NCBI RefSeq assembly: GCF_000931935.2 | Contig: NZ_AZAC01000035.1 | Location: forward strand, 1 to 61,321 | DNA length: 61,321 nucleotides | Direction of reading: 5' to 3' | Source: Dethiosulfatarculus sandiegensis | GTDB lineage: Bacteria > Desulfobacterota > Desulfarculia > Desulfarculales > Desulfarculaceae | Shown here: positions 31,552 through 40,438 of the stretch, piece after piece | Layout: each line of letters opens with the position of its first letter | Numbering within the stretch: position 1 is the first letter of the stretch | Notes under the pieces: generated by a model | What the model saw: only the letters and a program-made list of their open reading frames with translations | Database searches by the model: none | Told to the model about the DNA's origin: nothing | Made by a program: the position numbers and the translations under genes

Positions 31552-32928
31552 TCACTTTTCCCGGCCAAGGGCGTCTTGGGCAACTTGCTTCAGGGCCTCG
31601 GCTGCTTTTTTCATTTTATCATCATCCTGGGCTTCCACCATTATTCGCAAAAGCAGTTCCGTGCCTGAATAGCGCACCAGGATCCTGCCAGTATCACCCA
31701 GTATTTCTTCCTGCTGAGCAATAGCCTTTTGCAGGGCCGGCACCTGGCTGATGGCTTTTCTTTCCTTAACCGGCAGGTTCAGCAGGATCTGGGGGATACT
31801 GGGCATTATCTTTTTGAGCTCACTCAAGGGCTTTCCGGTTTCGATCATTACCTTTAGCACCATAATAGCGCTTAAGATGCCGTCTCCGGTGGTGTTTTTA
31901 TCCAGGAAGAGAAGATGCCCGCTTTGCTCGCCGCCCAGGCAGGCCCCGGTCTGGCGCATGGCCTCAACCACATAACGGTCGCCGACCTTGGTGCGCAAGA
32001 GTTTTATGCCTCTCTCCCTGAGGCACATCTCCAGCCCCAGGTTGGACATGACCGTGCCGACCACCGTCTGTTTGGCCAGGGCGCCTCGGTTGGACATGTA
32101 TTCGGCGGAGATGGCCATTATCTGGTCTCCGTCGATCAGCTCGCCTTTTTCATCGACCATGATCAGGCGGTCGCCGTCACCGTCAAAGGCGAGCCCCAGG
32201 TCCGCCTCACCGGCCCGCACCATCTCCTGGAGTTTTTCCGGGTAGAGAGATCCCACTCCCTGGTTGATGTTGGTGCCGTCCGGATTCACTCCCAGAAGTT
32301 TAAGCTGAGCCCCCAGTTCACTGAATACGGCCGGGGCGATTTTATAGGTGGCGCCGTTGGCGCAATCAACCGCCAGCCTCACGCCGTCCAGGGTGTGCTC
32401 CTCTGGAAACGCGTTTTTCAAAAGGGATATATAGCGCCCTGAGGCATCTTCTATGCGCTTGGCCTTGCCCAGTTTGGCAGAGGCGTTATGGGATTCGCAG
32501 TGGTTTTGGCACACCGCCTGGAGAGCAAATTTTCCGACCAGGGACTCCTGTTCGTCAGGCAGCTTGAAGCCGTCGTGGCCAAACACCTTGATGCCGTTGT
32601 CGTAATAGGGATTGTGGCTGGCGCTTATAACAATACCTGCGTTCGCCCTCATGCTTCTGGTTATAAATGCAATGCCCGGAGTGGGCAACGGTCCCACCAG
32701 CAGTACATCCACGCCGGCGGAGAGAATCCCGGCAACCAATGCGTTTTCGAACATATAGCCGCTTAAGCGGGTGTCTTTACCGATTACGATCTGGTTAAGA
32801 GCCTTACCGTTTTTCACGGTTTTAGCCACTCCCTGGCCTATGGCCATGGCCATTTCCACGGTCATTGGATAGACATTGGCTCGGCCTCTGACTCCATCGG
32901 TTCCAAAAACTTTTGTGGGTAAATCCAT
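31552..32928 (-). CDS. glmM: Phosphoglucosamine mutase
   Basis: This 458-residue alpha-D-phosphohexomutase interconverts glucosamine 6- and 1-phosphate for UDP-GlcNAc. The start KVFGTDGVRGRAN, the phosphoserine loop ISASHNPYYDNG (Ser104 expected to be phosphorylated), the metal loop DGDGDR, the sugar loop GGEQSGHL and the phosphate-binding RYSGTE near the end are all present and favour GlmM over other mutases. It lies downstream of cdaA-cdaR, the arrangement known from Firmicutes where GlmM binds and inhibits CdaA. A 346-base gap precedes it, so it may have its own promoter. Confidence 0.95.
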   Translation of the reverse strand: MDLPTKVFGTDGVRGRANVYPMTVEMAMAIGQGVAKTVKNGKALNQIVIGKDTRLSGYMFENALVAGILSAGVDVLLVGPLPTPGIAFITRSMRANAGIVISASHNPYYDNGIKVFGHDGFKLPDEQESLVGKFALQAVCQNHCESHNASAKLGKAKRIEDASGRYISLLKNAFPEEHTLDGVRLAVDCANGATYKIAPAVFSELGAQLKLLGVNPDGTNINQGVGSLYPEKLQEMVRAGEADLGLAFDGDGDRLIMVDEKGELIDGDQIMAISAEYMSNRGALAKQTVVGTVMSNLGLEMCLRERGIKLLRTKVGDRYVVEAMRQTGACLGGEQSGHLLFLDKNTTGDGILSAIMVLKVMIETGKPLSELKKIMPSIPQILLNLPVKERKAISQVPALQKAIAQQEEILGDTGRILVRYSGTELLLRIMVEAQDDDKMKKAAEALKQVAQDALGREK

Positions 32929-33274
32929 TCGCTCTGATCTCTTTTGAAATATCTGGTTTTAGTTTTTATGAAAAACCTTAAATTGTCCGGTTTTGTCTTT
33001 ATTCCCGCCTGTGCAGGGCATTTTTGTTTCATCCCCTTTGGCAGAATTTTTCTTGATAAGAAAAAGTTGCTTATAAAGGGGAAGGGTCTTTTTTGAAAGC
33101 CTTGTGAGTTCTTGTTTGTGTCTGTTCTGGCTACCGGCAGAGCAACTCGGTCACAGGCGTCCACTAGAGGATGAATCCATCGGCAAATGTATCAAATACC
33201 TGCTGCTTTGGGCCAGGTTTTGTTTAAAGTTTTTTCTCCCCAAACACACGGTCGGAAAGGTTCTGATTTTATTT
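32929..33274. other. Gap between cdaR and glmM with a small inverted repeat
   Basis: In an otherwise packed minus-strand run this 346-base gap stands out. TTTTTCTT (33047-33054) and AAGAAAAA (33058-33065) form a perfect but A/T-only inverted repeat with a 3-base centre. The gap probably holds a promoter for glmM and the genes after it. No reading frame here has family features or a ribosome site. Confidence 0.45.
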
Positions 33275-33970
33275 TTATGACTGAGGGCTGTCCAGTGTTT
33301 GGTCGGATTCCGGGGAGGTCTTGATTTGAACGGCCCGGATTTTGATGGTTGCCTCCACAGAAGCGGGGTCCACTCCCAGAGCCAGTCCGGGGGGGAGACG
33401 CAGATTGGCGTTAAAAACTTTGTTCTGTTTCATGTTAGTCACATCGATGGGAACCGTCCATATCCAATCCAGGTTTTGCACATCCTCCTTGTTGCCGAAG
33501 ATTGTGACCTTGTCCGGCTTGAAGGTGACTTCTTCCAGTTCATATCCGGGAGCGGGTTTGCCTTTTATCTTGGGATGCACCGACACCTGCCTGGTGTCCC
33601 TGGGGGCCAGGATTACGGTGAATGAGGCCGGGCTTATATGCTTGGCTACAACTCCGGCAGGCAGTTTCAGCTCTCTGGGCACCACCTGGAAGACATGCTC
33701 ACCGGTTTTCATGCCTGAGAGGTCAACCGTTTTGGAAAGATGTTCATCCATCACGCGCCGGACCAGACTGCGGGGGCCGCTGACCCTGACCTTGACTTCG
33801 CTTACCACATTGCCGTCGACCACAGTGCCCTTGGGTATGTTGGTCAGCTCCACCGGTACGATCAGTGCTATTTCGGCCTGTTCCTGGCCCACCACAAATA
33901 CCCACATGGAAAGGGCCAAAACAAGGGCCAAAAGTTTTAAAGACCAATTTTTACTCAGACGTTTCAGCAC
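33275..33970 (-). CDS. cdaR: YbbR-domain protein, putative CdaA regulator
   Basis: The 231-residue protein has one N-terminal membrane helix (LLALVLALSMWVFVVGQ) followed by extracytoplasmic YbbR repeats, seen as VPVELTNIPKGTVV, VKVRVSGPRSLV, VHPKIKGKPAPGYELEEV and VTIFGNKEDV. In Firmicutes CdaR contacts CdaA and modulates c-di-AMP synthesis. The GTG at 33970 has GAGG 7 bases upstream and overlaps the cdaA end by 20 bases; an upstream ATG at 34021 would lengthen the overlap and add a basic extension. Coupling to cdaA supports the assignment. Confidence 0.85.
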   Translation of the reverse strand: MLKRLSKNWSLKLLALVLALSMWVFVVGQEQAEIALIVPVELTNIPKGTVVDGNVVSEVKVRVSGPRSLVRRVMDEHLSKTVDLSGMKTGEHVFQVVPRELKLPAGVVAKHISPASFTVILAPRDTRQVSVHPKIKGKPAPGYELEEVTFKPDKVTIFGNKEDVQNLDWIWTVPIDVTNMKQNKVFNANLRLPPGLALGVDPASVEATIKIRAVQIKTSPESDQTLDSPQS

Positions 33971-34766
33971 TTTTCGGCCTCGATATAAACCATTTCGGGG
34001 GTTTTTTTTGCTTTTCCCCAATGAGTTGGGTTAGATGGTCGCGCAGGGCGGAGGCCTCCAGATCCTGCTTCAATTCTCCGCTCACGGCCAGGCTCACCCT
34101 TCCTCTTTCCTCGCTTATCACAATACAGACGGCATCTGTTTCCTGGCTCAGTCCCAAAGCCGCCCTGTGCCGGGTGCCGAGATGCCTCGGCAGTTGCAGG
34201 CTGGCCGCCAGGGGGAGTACGCAACGGGCCGCTTCTATTTTGTCCCGGCTGATCACCACCGCGCCGTCGTGCAGCGGACCGGAGGTCTGGAAAAGCTGCA
34301 CCAGAAGATCCCGGCTGACATCTGCGTTTATATCCACTCCAGAACCGGTATAGTCGGCCAGTCCTATCTGGCGCTCCATCACGATCAATCCACCGGTCAT
34401 ACGGGTGGCCAGATTTACCGAGGCCCTCACCACTTCTTCGATGGTTGATTTGTGGTCTATATTTGAGCCAAAAAACGAACCGGTGCCTATATTGGCCAGG
34501 GCCCGTCTTATGTCTGACTGGAAAAGAATAATTACAACAAGTATCAGGGAGGAAAGGAAAGAATTGATGAGCCAGCCGATGGTGTAAAGGCCGAGTTGCT
34601 TGCTGACCACCAGCATGACCAGGACCACGCCCAAGCCTAAAAGCATGTGCATGGCCCTGGTTCCCCGGACCATTAAAATGACCTGGTATACAACGAAGGT
34701 GACCAAGGCGATGTCGGCCACATCCTGCCAGCGCATTTGGCTTAGAAGGGCAATCACCTCGCTCAT
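33951..34766 (-). CDS. cdaA: Diadenylate cyclase (c-di-AMP synthase), membrane type
   Basis: This 271-residue protein has three N-terminal membrane helices (about 17-82) and a cytoplasmic DAC domain that condenses two ATP into c-di-AMP. The catalytic motifs DGA (167-169, in LHDGAVVI) and RHR (199-201, in LGTRHRAALG) are intact, so the enzyme should be active. GSGVDINADVSRDLL is a family signature. GAGGTGATCC precedes its ATG. It follows folP by 8 bases and is coupled to cdaR. c-di-AMP usually controls potassium uptake and cell-wall balance. Confidence 0.94.
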   Translation of the reverse strand: MSEVIALLSQMRWQDVADIALVTFVVYQVILMVRGTRAMHMLLGLGVVLVMLVVSKQLGLYTIGWLINSFLSSLILVVIILFQSDIRRALANIGTGSFFGSNIDHKSTIEEVVRASVNLATRMTGGLIVMERQIGLADYTGSGVDINADVSRDLLVQLFQTSGPLHDGAVVISRDKIEAARCVLPLAASLQLPRHLGTRHRAALGLSQETDAVCIVISEERGRVSLAVSGELKQDLEASALRDHLTQLIGEKQKKPPKWFISRPKSAETSE

Positions 34767-34774
34767 GGATCACC

Positions 34775-35644
34775 TCACCTCGCTGCCATTACCGCATCTG
34801 TGACGCAAAGGGCCTCTGACACGGGCGCCGGATCGTGGACCCGGACAATGGCCGCTCCCATGGCTGCTCCCAAGACATGCACACCCAATGTTCCCCAGAG
34901 TCTTTCCTCCGGAGGGCGGCCGGTGAGGTGTCCGATAAAGGTTTTGCGGCTGGCTCCCAAAAGTAAGGGATAGCCCAGGGAACACAGTTCGTCCAGATGG
35001 CGCAGAAGCAAAAGGTTATGCTCAAGGGATTTGCCAAAGCCGATGCCCGGATCGATTATGATCCGTTCCTTGGCCACCCCGGCTTCAAGGGCTGCTTGAG
35101 CCCGGTCCAAAAGGTATTCCTTAACCTCGGCCACCACGTCACCGTAATGGGGGTCTTTCTGCATGGTGCGGGGTGTGCCCTGCATATGCATCAATACCAG
35201 CCCGGCTTCGGTCTCGGCGGCCAGGGAAAGCATCTCCGGGTCGCCTTGACCCGCAGTTATATCATTTATGATATGAGCGCCGTTTTCAATGGCCTTGGCC
35301 GCCACCTCGGCCTTGAAGGTGTCTATGCTCAAAAGCGCCTTTGATTTCTCAGCCAGGGAGCGTATCACCGGAACCACCCGGTCCGTTTCATCCTTGGCGC
35401 TGACCGGTTCGGCCCCGGGCCTGGTGGACTCTCCGCCGATATCCAGGATGCCGGTTTGCTGCGCTTCCATGGTCAGGCCCTGCTCCACTGCCTTCTCGGT
35501 GTTAAAGAACAGGCCGCCATCGGAAAAGGAATCAGGGGTGACGTTCAGCACCCCCATGATTACTGTCTTTGCACCCAGAGTCATCACCCGCTGGTGAGGC
35601 AGTTCAATTTGAATCTCAGGCCTCCGGGGTGTTGTCCACATCAT
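34775..35644 (-). CDS. folP: Dihydropteroate synthase
   Basis: The roughly 289-residue TIM-barrel enzyme joins p-aminobenzoate to dihydropterin pyrophosphate in folate synthesis. Signatures are IMGVLNVTPDSFSDGG, LDIGGESTRPGA, LLSIDTFKAEVAAKA, IINDITAGQGD, LMHMQGTPRTMQ, IDPGIGFGKSLEHN and LLGASRKTFIG. The adjacent ATG codons at 35644 and 35641 are the best starts with GAGGG just upstream. The gene then overlaps the ftsH end by 29 bases. The longer frame extending into ftsH is a Pro/Arg-rich shadow. ftsH-folP is a common pair in this phylum. Confidence 0.92.
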   Translation of the reverse strand: MMWTTPRRPEIQIELPHQRVMTLGAKTVIMGVLNVTPDSFSDGGLFFNTEKAVEQGLTMEAQQTGILDIGGESTRPGAEPVSAKDETDRVVPVIRSLAEKSKALLSIDTFKAEVAAKAIENGAHIINDITAGQGDPEMLSLAAETEAGLVLMHMQGTPRTMQKDPHYGDVVAEVKEYLLDRAQAALEAGVAKERIIIDPGIGFGKSLEHNLLLLRHLDELCSLGYPLLLGASRKTFIGHLTGRPPEERLWGTLGVHVLGAAMGAAIVRVHDPAPVSEALCVTDAVMAAR

Positions 35645-37556
35645 TTCCCTCTGTCTTGGTTTCTTCCGGAGTATTTGGTTGGGCTTCTTCCTGGATGGCT
35701 TCTTTGGTCTCGGAAAAAGTCCTGGCCTTGGTCTGGGCATTGCTTTTCTGATTGTTGGGCGGCAGGGGTTCACCCTTTATCAGGGCCTCGACATCCTTGG
35801 CGTCCAGGGTCTCCCTTTCCAGAAGGGCCTGGGCCATGTTTTCCAGGATCTCGCGGTTTTCCTTGAGGATACTCCGGGCATTTTCATAGGCTTCGCTGAC
35901 CAGGCGTCTCACCTCATGATCAATGTCCTGGGCTGTCTCTTCGGAGTAATCCCTGTGCTGGCTGATCTCGCGGCCCAGGAATATCTGCTCATCCTGCTTG
36001 GCAAAGCTCATGGGGCCCATGGCTTCGCTCATGCCCCATTCGCAGACCATCTTGCGAGCAAGCTGACTGGCCCTTTCGATGTCATTTCCCGCCCCGGTGG
36101 TCAGGGTGTCCAGGGCGATTTCCTCGGCCACCCGGCCGCCCATAAGAACCGCCAGGTTGCCCAAGAGGTAATCTTTGGGATAGGTGTGACGGTCATCCAC
36201 CGGTAATTGCTGGGTAAGGCCGAGAGCCCTGCCCCTGGGAATGATGGTGACCTTGTGGACCGGGTCGGTGCCGGGGGTCATTCTGGCTACCAGGGCGTGA
36301 CCCGCCTCGTGATAAGCGGTGGTTTTCTTTTCTTCATCGCTTATGATGAGGCTTCTGCGCTCCGTTCCCATCATGACCTTGTCTTTGGCCTGCTCAAAGT
36401 CCACATGTTCAATGGAGTCTTTGTTGTCCCTCGCCGCGATCAAGGCGGCTTCGTTTACCATGTTTTCAAGGTCCGCACCACTGAATCCGGGGGTGCCCCT
36501 GGCCAGAACGGCCAGATCCACGTCCGGGTTCAAGGGGGTGCGCCTGGTGTGCACTTCCAGGATGGCCTCGCGGCCCTTTACGTCCGGAGTGGGAACCACC
36601 ACCTGGCGGTCAAAACGGCCGGGGCGTAAGAGCGCCGGGTCCAGAACGTCGGGCCGGTTGGTGGCCGAGATCAGAATCACGCCTTCGTTGGATTCAAATC
36701 CGTCCATTTCAACCAGAAGCTGGTTCAGAGTCTGCTCCCGCTCGTCATGGCCGCCGCCCAAACCGGCTCCGCGGTGACGCCCCACAGCGTCGATTTCGTC
36801 TATGAATATGATGCAGGGAGCGTTTTTCTTGCCCTGGTTGAACAGGTCGCGAACCCTGCTGGCGCCGACGCCGACAAACATCTCCACAAAATCCGAACCG
36901 CTGATGCTGAAAAAGGGAACTCCGGCTTCACCGGCAATGGCTCTGGCCAAAAGGGTTTTGCCTGTGCCAGGGCCTCCCACCAAAAGCACGCCTTTGGGGA
37001 TACGGCCGCCCAAGCGGGTGAAACGCTTGGGATCGCGTAAAAATTCAACTATTTCGGCAAGTTCTTCCTTGGCTTCTTCGACGCCGGCCACATCCGCAAA
37101 GGTGACTTTCTTGCCGTCGGGCTCGGTCTGCAGCCTGGCCCGGCTTTTTCCGAAGCTCATGGCCTTGCCGCCGCCCATCTGCATTTGTCGCATAAAGAAG
37201 ATCCACACTCCGATCAAAAGGAGCATGGGGAACCAACTAACCAGCACCGTCATATACCAGGGCGAATCATCGGCGGGTTTGGCGGATATCTGCACGCCCT
37301 TTTCCCGCAGGATTTTGATCATGTCCACATCTTCTGGCGCATAGGTGTGAAACTGTTTGCCCGGGCCCATGTTGCCGCTGACATCTTGACCTTGGATGAC
37401 CACTTTGGTGACCTCACCCTGCTCTACGGCTGAGAGGAAGTCTGAATAACTCATGGCATCCACATTTCGGCCCGGCCTTTGAAACATATTGAAAAGCAGG
37501 ACCATCATCAGGCTGATCACCAGCCAAAGCGCAAGGTTCTTATACAGGGGGTTCAA
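35616..37556 (-). CDS. ftsH: ATP-dependent zinc metalloprotease FtsH
   Basis: This 646-residue inner-membrane AAA+ protease degrades membrane and regulatory proteins. Two membrane helices flank a periplasmic part (about 9-26 and 102-121). The AAA module has Walker A GPGTGKT (195-201), Walker B IIFIDEID (249-256) and second region of homology around ATNRPDVLDPALLRPGRFDR. The zinc site is HEAGH (416-420), with the third ligand Asp expected in the helix after VAEEIALD. The acidic, proline-containing tail is dispensable in most FtsH. It is placed between tilS and folP. Confidence 0.97.
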   Translation of the reverse strand: MNPLYKNLALWLVISLMMVLLFNMFQRPGRNVDAMSYSDFLSAVEQGEVTKVVIQGQDVSGNMGPGKQFHTYAPEDVDMIKILREKGVQISAKPADDSPWYMTVLVSWFPMLLLIGVWIFFMRQMQMGGGKAMSFGKSRARLQTEPDGKKVTFADVAGVEEAKEELAEIVEFLRDPKRFTRLGGRIPKGVLLVGGPGTGKTLLARAIAGEAGVPFFSISGSDFVEMFVGVGASRVRDLFNQGKKNAPCIIFIDEIDAVGRHRGAGLGGGHDEREQTLNQLLVEMDGFESNEGVILISATNRPDVLDPALLRPGRFDRQVVVPTPDVKGREAILEVHTRRTPLNPDVDLAVLARGTPGFSGADLENMVNEAALIAARDNKDSIEHVDFEQAKDKVMMGTERRSLIISDEEKKTTAYHEAGHALVARMTPGTDPVHKVTIIPRGRALGLTQQLPVDDRHTYPKDYLLGNLAVLMGGRVAEEIALDTLTTGAGNDIERASQLARKMVCEWGMSEAMGPMSFAKQDEQIFLGREISQHRDYSEETAQDIDHEVRRLVSEAYENARSILKENREILENMAQALLERETLDAKDVEALIKGEPLPPNNQKSNAQTKARTFSETKEAIQEEAQPNTPEETKTEGNDVDNTPEA

Positions 37557-37600
37557 GTGTTTTCTCCCCGATTACGGGTTGTTAGAATGAATTGATACCC

Positions 37601-39067
37601 TTAGCCAGGGTCATGGTTATCAAATAGCATAGTATAGGGTCCCTGGCCGGGGGTGTCAATGAGTCTAAGGGATAAGCCTCGGCTTTCTCCCTCTTTTCTC
37701 CTAGTTTTTTCGGCCACCGACCAGGGCGCGGCCCAGATTATTCCGTTTTGGCCTTCAATTACCACTGTTCTGGTCCGGTGCCAATGGGGCAGTTTCAAAT
37801 CTTGCAGAAAACGGGCCAACTTTTTAGACCCCGGCGCTCCCAAAGCCTGAAACCTGTCCCCGGGCTTCGGCGGCCTTACGGTTAACGGCCATTGAACGGC
37901 TGACCGGGGCACCCAGGCCGAGTCTCCTCTGGCAGTGAGTCGGCCTTGATACTCCGCCGGTTTCAATATCAGGGTTTTTTTCAGGTGAGGCAGATTCAGG
38001 CACCCCGGTCCGTGGAACCGGGTGGTGAAGTCATGGGGCCGGGACTGACTGTCCAGGCGCATGAGGTCCGGCTCCAGGGCGGCCCAAATCCCTCGGGGGA
38101 GGTCCAGTTTGCGCCCTGCTTTACCTTGCAAAAGATCGGTGAGCATCTCCACGTAGGCAGCCGGCAGGCCTTGGTTGAGATCAGCCGTTTGGGCCAGGGC
38201 CAGGCGCAAAACCCTTCTTAACTGGGCCTGATGCAGGTTTTTAAGCCATTTCAGGGGAAGTTCCAGGCTGGTCCCGTTTTTACGCACATGCTTAACAAAC
38301 TGTTCTTGCCCCCATTTAAGCCAAAAATCCTCTTCCTGCTGGCAGATCAGGGCCAACCTGCCCATGGCCTCAACCGCCTTGGGGTTGACCAGATCGGATG
38401 CCAGGGGAATTATATGGTTCCTAACCCGGTTGCGCAGGAAGCGATCCTCCAGGTTGGTCTGGTCCAAGCGCCATTTTTGGCCCACTTTTTTCAGGTAGCC
38501 TTCCAGATCTTTTCTGGTCAAGTGTAGACAGGGACGCCACAAAAGGCCGTTGTTGGCCCTGATGCCGGCCAGGCCGGTGGGGCCGGTGCCGGTCAATATC
38601 CTGGTAAGAAGGGTCTCGGCCTGGTCATCGGCCGTGTGCCCCAGGGCAATGGCCTTGGCCTTCACCTCTTTGGCCAGTTCAAAAAGGGCTTTGAGCCTGG
38701 CTGTACGGGCTGCTTCCTCCAAAGAACGGCCTTGGGACTTGACCTTTACTTTTATCAATTCAAAGTCAAGCCCCAACTCCCGGGCCAGGCGCTTTACAAA
38801 AAGTGCGTCTTCTGAAGATTCTTTTCTCAGCCCGTGGTCAATGTGAGCCACTATGATTTTCCACCCCTTTTGGGCGGCGGATTTCTTTAAAAGACGCAAA
38901 AGTGCGACGGAGTCGCTGCCCCCGCTGACTGCGGCCAGAATGACGCCGGACTCCGGGAAAATACCGGAAGCAAGGCAGGGGCCGGTCTTGGCCTCCTTGG
39001 CCTTGACTCGTTTGTTCAGGCCGTATAAGCTCAAATTAGGTAGGTTTTTCCCTGGACGTTTGATCAT
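37601..39067 (-). CDS. tilS: tRNA(Ile)-lysidine synthetase
   Basis: The 488-residue protein has the PP-loop SGGSDS (48-53 from the ATG at 39067), IVAHIDHGLRKES, ALGHTADDQAETLLTRILTG and DQTNLEDRFLRNRVRNHI, the full N-terminal TilS signature. The C-terminal region includes LTVRPPKPGDRFQALGAPGSKKLARF typical of the TilS C-domain. It modifies C34 of tRNA-Ile2 so that it reads AUA. The start is uncertain: ATG 39067 overlaps the start of the divergent MOSC gene, neither has a strong ribosome site, and a TTG further in (LSLYGL) is possible. Confidence 0.9.
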   Translation of the reverse strand: MIKRPGKNLPNLSLYGLNKRVKAKEAKTGPCLASGIFPESGVILAAVSGGSDSVALLRLLKKSAAQKGWKIIVAHIDHGLRKESSEDALFVKRLARELGLDFELIKVKVKSQGRSLEEAARTARLKALFELAKEVKAKAIALGHTADDQAETLLTRILTGTGPTGLAGIRANNGLLWRPCLHLTRKDLEGYLKKVGQKWRLDQTNLEDRFLRNRVRNHIIPLASDLVNPKAVEAMGRLALICQQEEDFWLKWGQEQFVKHVRKNGTSLELPLKWLKNLHQAQLRRVLRLALAQTADLNQGLPAAYVEMLTDLLQGKAGRKLDLPRGIWAALEPDLMRLDSQSRPHDFTTRFHGPGCLNLPHLKKTLILKPAEYQGRLTARGDSAWVPRSAVQWPLTVRPPKPGDRFQALGAPGSKKLARFLQDLKLPHWHRTRTVVIEGQNGIIWAAPWSVAEKTRRKEGESRGLSLRLIDTPGQGPYTMLFDNHDPG

Positions 39068-39500
39068 GATTAAAGCCAAAATAGTTTCAGTTAATATTAG
39101 CACTCAAAAGGGTGTGCGCAAACAGCCTGTGCCCCAGGTGGAGCTTAAGCCTGCTCATGGAGTCATAGGAGACGCCCATGCAGGAGAGTGGCACAGGCAG
39201 GTCTCCCTTTTGGCCGAAGAATCCATTGATTCGATGCGAAAAAAAGGCCTGGATGTAAAACCGGGCGATTTCGCCGAAAATATAACCACCAGCGGACTTA
39301 GGCTACATACCATGTCGGTGGGAACCAGGTTGTTCTTGGGAGACGTGGAGGTTGAGCTGACCCAAATCGGCAAGGAGTGCCACAAAGGCTGCGCCATAAG
39401 GGAACAGGCCGGGGACTGTGTCATGCCCAGGGAGGGGGTCTTTGTTAAGGTCCTTCAGCCGGGCATAGTGCGTCCCGGGGATGAGATTCGCTTGGCGTAA
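39066..39500 (+). CDS. MOSC-domain protein (small, single-domain)
   Basis: This 144-residue protein starts IKAKIVSVNISTQKG and has the MOSC landmarks GDAHAGEWHRQVSLLAEESI, GDFAENITTSGL and the Cys-containing IGKECHKGCAIREQAGDCVMP. The two conserved cysteines in KECHKGC and GDC are in the family positions linked to sulfur or molybdenum-cofactor handling; stand-alone MOSC proteins have few proven functions. Its ATG (39066-39068) overlaps the tilS start on the other strand. It heads a compact run with a Cys-rich protein, a Nudix hydrolase and an AMMECR1 protein. Confidence 0.88.
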   Translation: MIKAKIVSVNISTQKGVRKQPVPQVELKPAHGVIGDAHAGEWHRQVSLLAEESIDSMRKKGLDVKPGDFAENITTSGLRLHTMSVGTRLFLGDVEVELTQIGKECHKGCAIREQAGDCVMPREGVFVKVLQPGIVRPGDEIRLA

Positions 39501-39522
39501 GCCGCATTAAAGGGGGTTTAGC

Positions 39523-39921
39523 TTGGGCGAAGTGCAGCGATTAAGCGGCGAGGGCTGCGCCTTTTTTCAGCGCGGCCGCTGCACCGGCACAAAGGGCATT
39601 AAGTCTCCCGCAGATGCCAAATGCACCCTTTTGGATGCCCGCCGAAAGGTGGGCGCCCGCACCCTGGACCGTTTGGAGAGGATCAAGCGTCTGGCCAATG
39701 CCAAGGACCGGGAAGTCGCCCGTCGGCATGTGATTCAAAAGAACCTTGAAGCTATCAGCGGTATAACCTGCCCTAATTTTGTGCCCAGCAGCGGAGCTGG
39801 TTCCATCTGCTGGCACCAGCATCTGGTCTATTGCCTGCTGAAGCTGCCCGAGTGCCAGGGGCGCTGTATCAAATATATTCGCTCAGCCGCTCTGTCTCAC
39901 TCGGCCCAAAGGAGTGTTTAG
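39523..39921 (+). CDS. Eight-cysteine small protein of unknown function
   Basis: The 132-residue protein has eight cysteines (12, 20, 34, 83, 96, 104, 111, 115), with the last two in CQGRC. The central part (40-75) is a basic helical stretch, RTLDRLERIKRLANAKDREV. This spacing could bind zinc or iron-sulfur clusters. No recognised family. TTG 39523 is chosen because AGGGGG lies 6 bases upstream. The stop overlaps the Nudix GTG start (TAGTG), so the two are translationally coupled. It follows the MOSC gene by 22 bases. Confidence 0.65.
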   Translation: MGEVQRLSGEGCAFFQRGRCTGTKGIKSPADAKCTLLDARRKVGARTLDRLERIKRLANAKDREVARRHVIQKNLEAISGITCPNFVPSSGAGSICWHQHLVYCLLKLPECQGRCIKYIRSAALSHSAQRSV

Positions 39922-40403
39922 TGAAACAATCCCTCACCTGCCCCCAGTGCGGGGGCCGGGTGGAGAAGTATAGAAATCCCTTCCCCACCGTGGATATCAT
40001 CATAGAAATTTCCGAAGGCCGAAAAAGTAAGGGCATTGTCCTGATTGAGAGGCAAAATCCGCCCCATGGCTGGGCCTTGCCCGGCGGATTTGTGGATTAC
40101 GCGGAGAGCACCGAGACTGCGGCCCGGCGCGAGGCCTTGGAGGAAACCGGGCTTTCGGTTGAGCTCAAGTCCCTTTTGGGAGTCTATTCAAGACCAGATC
40201 GGGATCCCCGTTTCCACACCCTCACAACGGTTTACGCAGCTAGGGCCCAAGGAAGCCCCAAGGCGGGCAGTGATGCGGATAAGGCCCGGGTTTTTGATCC
40301 CAAGGACCTGCCCGAGCCGATTTGTTTTGACCACGCCCAAATCATAGAACATTACTTGGCCTGGAAAAGGGGGGAAAGAAGCGCCGCCCCTTGTCAGGAA
40401 TGA
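39921..40403 (+). CDS. Nudix hydrolase with N-terminal zinc ribbon half
   Basis: The 160-residue protein begins with CPQCGGRVEKYRNP, a zinc-knuckle-like start often seen in ADP-ribose or NADH pyrophosphatase-type Nudix proteins. The Nudix box is complete: GG-x-VDYAEST-x-TAARREALEETG. It should cleave a nucleoside diphosphate linked to another group; the substrate is not known. The start is GTG 39921, with GGAG 6 bases upstream and a one-base overlap with the preceding stop. AMMECR1 follows after 35 bases. This pairing recurs in anaerobes to my knowledge, but I cannot verify frequency here. Confidence 0.9.
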   Translation: MKQSLTCPQCGGRVEKYRNPFPTVDIIIEISEGRKSKGIVLIERQNPPHGWALPGGFVDYAESTETAARREALEETGLSVELKSLLGVYSRPDRDPRFHTLTTVYAARAQGSPKAGSDADKARVFDPKDLPEPICFDHAQIIEHYLAWKRGERSAAPCQE

Positions 40404-40438
40404 GCCTGAATTGTTTCGGGGCAAGGAGTTTATGCAAA

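Noticed and set aside
32862..33164. 100-codon minus-strand frame before glmM
   Set aside because: It overlaps the start of glmM, has low-complexity composition and no ribosome site.
34775..35773. Long N-terminal extension of folP
   Set aside because: The extra residues are a Pro/Arg-rich shadow of ftsH; the start near 35644 has a ribosome site and matches the family length.
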